The notes under the pieces were generated by a model. That model was given only the letters and a program-made list of their open reading frames with translations. It was not told the origin of the DNA and ran no database searches. Positions 41,001 to 48,461 of a stretch of DNA of 64,000 nucleotides are shown piece by piece. The DNA is from Megaustenia siamemsis (Eukaryota; Mollusca; Gastropoda; Stylommatophora; Ariophantidae): the NCBI GenBank assembly GCA_032433765.1, contig JAVIAB010000008.1:41128779-41192778 (forward strand), written 5' to 3'. The translations under genes and the position numbers were made by a program. Each line of letters opens with the position of its first letter. The stretch's first letter is position 1.

Positions 41001-44000
41001 CACTACTATGTTTTCTTTACCCGTAAGGCCATACTTTGTTTCCTTTACCCATAAGGCACTACTATGTTTTCTTTACCCGTAACCACTTTTCTTTTCAAGG
41101 TTGTGTTTGTTTTCTCTGTACAGAAAGCATAAAATAGACAACCATCAGTCACCACGGCAGTGCCTGTGGCACAAGAAGACTTCATCTCACCAGACACAAC
41201 ACTTGTGTCAAAACTGTCCAACATGGTGAAGACTGCCACAGTTCTTGCAGTGATGAGGATCTGCTGATATAGATGACCTAGCATTGTAGTGCCTCTAGGA
41301 TGAACTAGTTTCAACTTCAACAGAATCCAGGATATCAAGAAACTCATTTGCAGCCCATAAATTTACCAACCTGAGTTCAAGAGCTAATGACTTGCAGCAA
41401 CTTCATGGTATTTCATAGATCAATAACATTAAATCTGGCCATATCAATCATAAGCAAAAACATTTAATTATAAACATTACAATTTAAAATTAGATGTAAA
41501 TGATAAGAATTAATTTTAAGATTTAATGTTACCAATAAAATGCATTCATTTCAATGCTGAATAAATTGTTAGTAAACTTCAAATAGTAGCTACATTAAAA
41601 ATAATTTTGAGGGCCAAGAGGCCCATCAAGTGTGGCCCACAGCAGATTGTGTGCATCACGATCGGCAAATAACAGAGCTAATCAAGACCCTGCTCCATCT
41701 CCCAGGGGAAAAACAGACAACCCAGTCTAGCCAAGTGAGTAGGGAGGGATCAAGGAGAGGAGGCAACCTGGCACTCAAAAATACTGTGGTAAAGTCAGAT
41801 GTGTTGGACTGACAGGCACAAATTATCCACAACACAAAACACCTATGCCCAATAAACGTCCTTTCAAGGCAGGATGATGATGATGAGGGAGGCTATCCAT
41901 TTCTTTAGTAATCATTGGATGAATAGCAGAAAGAAGAAACAAAGAATATGGCAAATTTTAGAAATGATCTTTTTACAGATAAAACAGGACAATTAGAACA
42001 CTCCTTATAAACAACACAGACACAAAATATGCATTATTTTTTTCAAACAAACAAATTCAAGTACGAAGTGTGTGCACTTAAAATATATAACACATTCCAC
42101 TTGAGGAGCAATTATAAGATGTGCAGTTTCTGAGTGATATTCTAGAACAACACAAACAATTCAAAAAACTACTTCACAATGAAACATAATTAGACCCAGT
42201 TAGAAGTGATAACCAGCACAAGCATAGCTTGTTTTAAATTTTCTTTAAAAGGCTGATATAGACATTCATTAACTGTTCAGCATCATCTCATGGAGTGTTG
42301 TGCCATATGTTCTTCAAGTAATTAAGTTTTTGCACTGCTATTGTTGGTCTTCTCTGTATATCTCTATCTGGCAGTCTCCATTGTTGATTATTACAGATAA
42401 CAGATATTCACGGTTTGCTATAATTTCAAGTTATATATACATAATATATATTTACATACATATATATTCATATATTCCTTCAAAATCTCCATAGGTAAGA
42501 AGTAAAAGTAGTAAGGGACCCCCGTCACGCCAAGTGGCGTATAGAGAAATATGGTGTTAGTGACCCTATATTTTACAGACCTTCAGCACATGATTTTTTG
42601 GGGTAATGTGGTCGGTATTACGCCCGTGCTGCTTTACTTTCCCAGAAAAAAAATCCGGTACCCATTTAAGGCTGGGTGAACCCGGAAGCCGTTGGTTGAG
42701 ATCGAACCCTACCCCTTGTCCTTTCTAGTCCAGTTCACTAACCACTGAGCTATCGCGGATCCCTTAGGTAAGAAGAGCAAAGTTTTATGTTAAAAGTCCA
42801 TTCCTGAAAAAAATAAAGACTTACATGTATGTGGCGCCATCTTTACGCCCAATCCTCAGCCTTTTGGCAGCTTCAATCACAGTTAGGTCTGCTACCATCA
42901 TTAGTGGGATATTAATGAACGATCGTCGCTCACATACACAAAACCGAAAGTTGGTCACCATAGCATTTCCATCAGCTGTTTTTGAGATGAGAAGGGGGTA
43001 CTCTCCAATCAGAGTGGGGAATGGTGGAATCTGTCAAAGAAATGGAAGAAAATGGTCTCACTACCAATTTACATGAGACATTTCACAAACATTGTCTGTT
43101 TTTTGGGCACTAAAAGTCAAAAATGGTGAAGGGTGATTCAATGATGGCCAGCTTGTGAGACACAACACAAAGCATTGACCTAAACACTCCATTTTTGCTC
43201 TAAAAAGCAACAAATGTGAAGGATATAATGAAGGAATAATCTAATGATGCCCAACTTGTGACTCATCTGTTTATCATAGTTTTGCTTACTTATTTTTCCA
43301 GAAATATAAAATAAACATTCCTTTTCTATTATACACTTAAGTTGTTTAGAAGAAACTAAAATTAAGTTTTACAAACTTGAGGGATTAAAAAGCTCATATT
43401 TCACACCAGAAATTCCTAGACTTGCCAATATTTGATCTTTTGTTACAAGCACTATTCTACTAAAATAATATTCATACATAAATACTGACTTTGACTAAAA
43501 CATTTTATATTTTATGTCTTTTGTCACAAATTGAAATCACTTTAGTAAAATATTCATTATAAGAATAGGTAGGATGTACTAGACTCCAGAAATCTGCACT
43601 TAAAAATGCTGCAACATTTCCCAAGTTATAATTAAAATGTCACTATTAAATTGAAACAAGCAGTTGTGGATGGCATCAGCACATTAGTGGCAGCAGCACA
43701 TTAGTGGCATCAGCACATTAGTGGCATCAGCACATTAGTGGCATCAGCACATTAGTGGCAGCAGCACATTAGTGGCATCAGCACATTAGTGGTAGCAGTG
43801 CATTAGTGGTAGCAGCAAAGGTAATTGATAGTCTTTGAAGATGTATGAAATAAATGATAAATTAATCATATTTTTTTGTTGCTCCCAAACTAAAATGAGA
43901 CAATCTGAATATATCCATGTTGAAAGCATTGCACATGATTGATGATGTTATTGCCACCTGACAATACTGGAGACCAGGGCACCGGACAAAGCACAAATTG

Positions 44001-47000
44001 ATGGCCTTTAAGACACACTTTAGAACAGATCCCATCAGATGATAATGAAATATCATTGTTCCTGAATGCCTCAATATTTCCACACTAAGAATGCTCAAGA
44101 TTTGAAATGCCAAGTACAGCATTGATACTGGTGTCAATAATGTGAAATCAAGCCGTACTGATGGTATTTCTGTAGCTGTAGAACAATATATTATAAAGCA
44201 AGTGACAGACTTCAAGTATCCAGGAACAACATTCTCTGAATTTGGTAAAATGGATTAAAGATTAAAAGAATAGACACTTGAAGTAACAAGGCAAATCAAA
44301 TAGTGGGACAGCTAGCACCTATACTTCAGCACAAGGCAGTACCTGTTACCACTAAGAACTATCTTACGTAGAGTATATGTACCAATTGTGTGCTATCTGC
44401 GCCAAACATGGTTGCTCACCAATAAACATAAAGGGAAGCTAGCCAACATAGAGATGAGAGGTTTGAGAAAAGCGCTGTGGGTTGCCAGATGGGACAGAAT
44501 TAGAAATGTCATAAAGGAGAGGTTGGTGATAGAATTAATTCTGAACTATAAACAGGGACAACAAAGGACTTGGTTTGCTCATCCAAATCATCATCATCAT
44601 TGAGTGTCGTCTCCGCAACGAAGGTTGGCTAACAGAGAGCGCCGTTCCACTCTGTCTCTTGCTTTGATGGTGCAGATTGTTATAGGCTGACTTGTCCATC
44701 TTTTAATGTTACTCGTCCATGTTAGTCTTGATCTGCCTCTGCCTCTTTTACCTTGTATTTTCCCTTCCAATATTACTTTTAGTAGGCTGTTGTGTCTTTT
44801 AACATGACCCAAAAATCGCATTTGTCTTGTTTGAATTGTGTTTAGTAGTTCTCTTTTTTTTTAGTTGTTTTAAGACTTCATCGTTTGTTTTCTTTTTTTT
44901 TCCATCCAGTTATACCTATTCTTCTATATATCCACATTTCAAAGCTCATCTGGAGAGTATGCAAAAAGATTCTATACTACATACAATTTTTTTTAGTTAA
45001 AAGAGGAGATGGAAGAAGAGCCTGTGGTAGACCCACAGAGTAAGATGGACTGACAACACCCAAGAAACGCTACAACACCATCAATCAACAATGTCTGAGG
45101 CTGCCAGCATGGCAGGAACTAGAAATGTGTATCACCGTCAACGACCAAAGAAATATAAGAGGAAGTGAAAAGAAGTTGGACTACTTTAATTAACTAATTT
45201 AATTCATGTGGTCTACACCACTACCATAGATTAATATGCTTGGCATCAACAGATACACACACCAGGACCAGTTCTATGAGAACTGTGAGAAGTTCAAGTT
45301 GCTACTAGATAACAAAGACAGGCTTCAATGAGCAAACACATTATTCTGGATTTGCTTCACACAATTAAGTCTTCACAAAAGTCTGGTCTATAAAGTGCAG
45401 CAGCAACTATGTATGACGCAGGTCACTTAAGTTTACAATCCAGACCTTCCCTTACAAGTTTATATAAACTTCTATTATGTTCTCCAGACTATCTTTATCC
45501 CATTTTAACCTTGCCTATCCTACTTCTGCAGAAGCCTTGAAAAGTTGTGGAAATCAAAACTCATTAGCACAAACACAAAACTTAGGCTATTCAAATCAAA
45601 TGTACTATCAACCCTTACGTATGCGTGTGAAAGCTGGAAAACAACAAGAGATATAGAAACAAAGTTGAACGCATTTGAAAATAAATGTAAATAAAAAGAA
45701 GAGATAATAATCGAATAGCAAAGCAAGCCCTCATATGGGAAACAACAGGTAAAAGAAAAAGAGGAAGACCCAGGGAGACACTGAGAAGAACATTGATGAG
45801 AGAGGCAAGAGCAGCAGGAATCGGCTCCCTCAATGAGATAGAACTGCTTGCACAGAATAGAGACAGATGGCGAGATTTGATAAAATATCTTTAAAAGAAA
45901 ACTGCTAGAACAAAAATTCATATAGGAGAAGGTGTATCTTGGTCTACGCCCTATGGGCCGGTTACGGCTCGAAAGGTCAATAGATAGATAGATCCTACTT
46001 TTGTACACAACACTCTAAACACAGAAAAGGATACTCTAATCAAAGAAAAAGAAATGTAACTGGAATAATGTGCACTGAAATTTGAGTATGTTTCATAACT
46101 TTCCTGTTGAGGATTTCCAGTTCCAAAATGTTGGAATAGCGTTTCCGTTCCACCTTCAGCATCACTGAAGAAGATTGTGTGAAACACTGGGAACATCTTC
46201 ATGGGCGACTCATATTTACATGAGAATATGACTCCATTCTTTACATGAGAACATGACTCCATTCTTCACATGACTCAAAGATCTCACAGTTCATTGTCTT
46301 AGCCAAGCTCTGCATCAAGCCAATCAAACTCTGATTCTCTGACTCCAAAAAAATGTATGATGTCGGGAGTTCCTGGCATTCTCAACTCTCAGAGTAGTGA
46401 GGATTTTACAAGGCACTGGGTGAGCCACAACTTTCCTGTTACCCTCGTGATCCTCAAACCAATGAACTGATCTCCGATGTGATGCACTGGGATCCAGATG
46501 AAGAGCATCTCATGGAATTATTTTAAGCCTGATGCTGATGTTTTTGGTTATGGAAATGAATGTCAGTGGCTGTTCAGGTTCACTACAGCCCTTGTCTGGC
46601 CACCAAACATGGGCCTTGTACCACACACAAGATTCTTATTTAACCCTATAGCAGTGACTGCCGCTCACGATAAAGTTGCCTCCCCCCCCTTTTTTTCATT
46701 TTATCTCACACTGAGCCAAGAGGCGCCCTCTATGAAGAGATTGTGGTCGCCCTAATACAATATGCAAGGTTCTCCAGGTTAGAATCCGCAGCATGGATCC
46801 TCATGTACAGCAGAAGTAGAAGTAAAAGCATCAAGATGCATAGAGATACGAAGCTGCTGTAAAGCTGATGATAATCTATCTATCTATTGACCTTTCGAGC
46901 CGTAACCGGCCCATGGGGCGTAGACCAAGATACACCTTCTCCTATATGGATTTTTTGTTCTAGCAGTTTTCTTTTAAAGATATTTTATCAAATCTCGCCA

Positions 47001-48429
47001 TCTGTCTCTGTTCTGTGCAAGCAGTTCTATCTCATTGAGGGAGCCGACTCCTGCTGCTCTTGCCTCTCTCATCAATGTTCTTCTCAGTGTCTCCCTGGGT
47101 CTTCCTCTTTTTCTTTACCTGTTGTTTCCCATATGAGGGCTTGCTTTGCTATTCGGTTATTATCTCTTCTCATCACATGTCCAACGTATGACCATCGTCT
47201 TTTCTTTATTACTGAAGATATTAGTGGTTGATTGGCGATTTCTCTAATTTCCTCATTTGTTTTGAATTCGTTCCATGCTATACCAAGTATTTTCCTTAGA
47301 CATTTATTTTTGAATGCGTTCAACTTTGTTTCTATATCTCTTGTTGTTTTCCAGCTTTCACACGCATACGTAAGGGTTGATAGTACATTTGATTTGAATA
47401 GCCTAAGTTTTGTGTTTGTGCTGATAAGTTTTGATTTCCACAACTTTTCAAGGCTTCTGAAAGACATTGCTGCTTTAGCTATTCTGATTTTAATTTCTTT
47501 GCTCGTATCCCCTTCTCGATCAATGTGACTTCCAAGATAGATAAAGTGATCGATCTCTTCAACTGGTTTGTTTTCCATGTATATTTTGTCACCTGTTGGA
47601 ATTAAACTAGTCATGACTTTAGTCTTTTCATGATTGATGATAATAGCAATACTAAAAAAAAAAGAAGAAAAGAGTGGTATGGTGACAGCTTTATGTGGTA
47701 ATGGACAAAACAAACGTCGACGTTTCAGCCAAGTAGGCCTTCAGCTGGATCAACAAACACAAAAATATATATAAGGATATGTAAACAAATCTAACTACAT
47801 GGCGATAAATGTCATGTACAGCAGCCTCCTCATGACATTCAGCCACAACTTTCACCACTGTCATCCATCTCTTTACCCATGACAGTAAAGACAGTCGACT
47901 GACAGCCTCCTCATGACATTCAGCCACAACTTCCACCACTGTCATCCATCTCTTTACCCATGACAGCAAAGACAGTCAAATGACAGCCTCCTCATGACAT
48001 TCAGCCACAACTTCCACCACTGTCATCCATCTCTTTACCCATGACAGCAAAGACAGTCAACTGACAGCCTCCTTATGACATTCAGCCACAACTTCCACCA
48101 CCTTCATCCATCTCTTTACCCATGACAGTCGACTGACAGCCTCCTCTCTCAAACAGCCTCATACCATCCTTGTGCATATAATTGCCTCTGAGACCACGAG
48201 CTGATGTTTGCAGCAGTAACAGCGATGATCGTAAATAATTTGCTCTTGAACACATGCAATCACTGATGCAGTAGACAACTCAAATGTTACAAACTTCAAC
48301 CATGCCTGGCTTCATTTACACTGCCTGGTCACCTACATGCGGAGGGTGGAGTTTCACTCAAAGTATTCAAAATTGATATCTTGTACAAAACCTACAGAAT
48401 TCTGTGTGGTCAGCATGCACACGCGCGTG

Positions 48430-48461
<32 letters not shown>

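Noticed and set aside
41045..41347. 100-codon minus-strand open frame between exons 2 and 3, ending in the minisatellite
   Set aside because: It resembles no myotubularin segment, and exon 2 joins exon 3 in frame without it. Part of it weakly matches text near 765-805, so it is more likely an old repeat.
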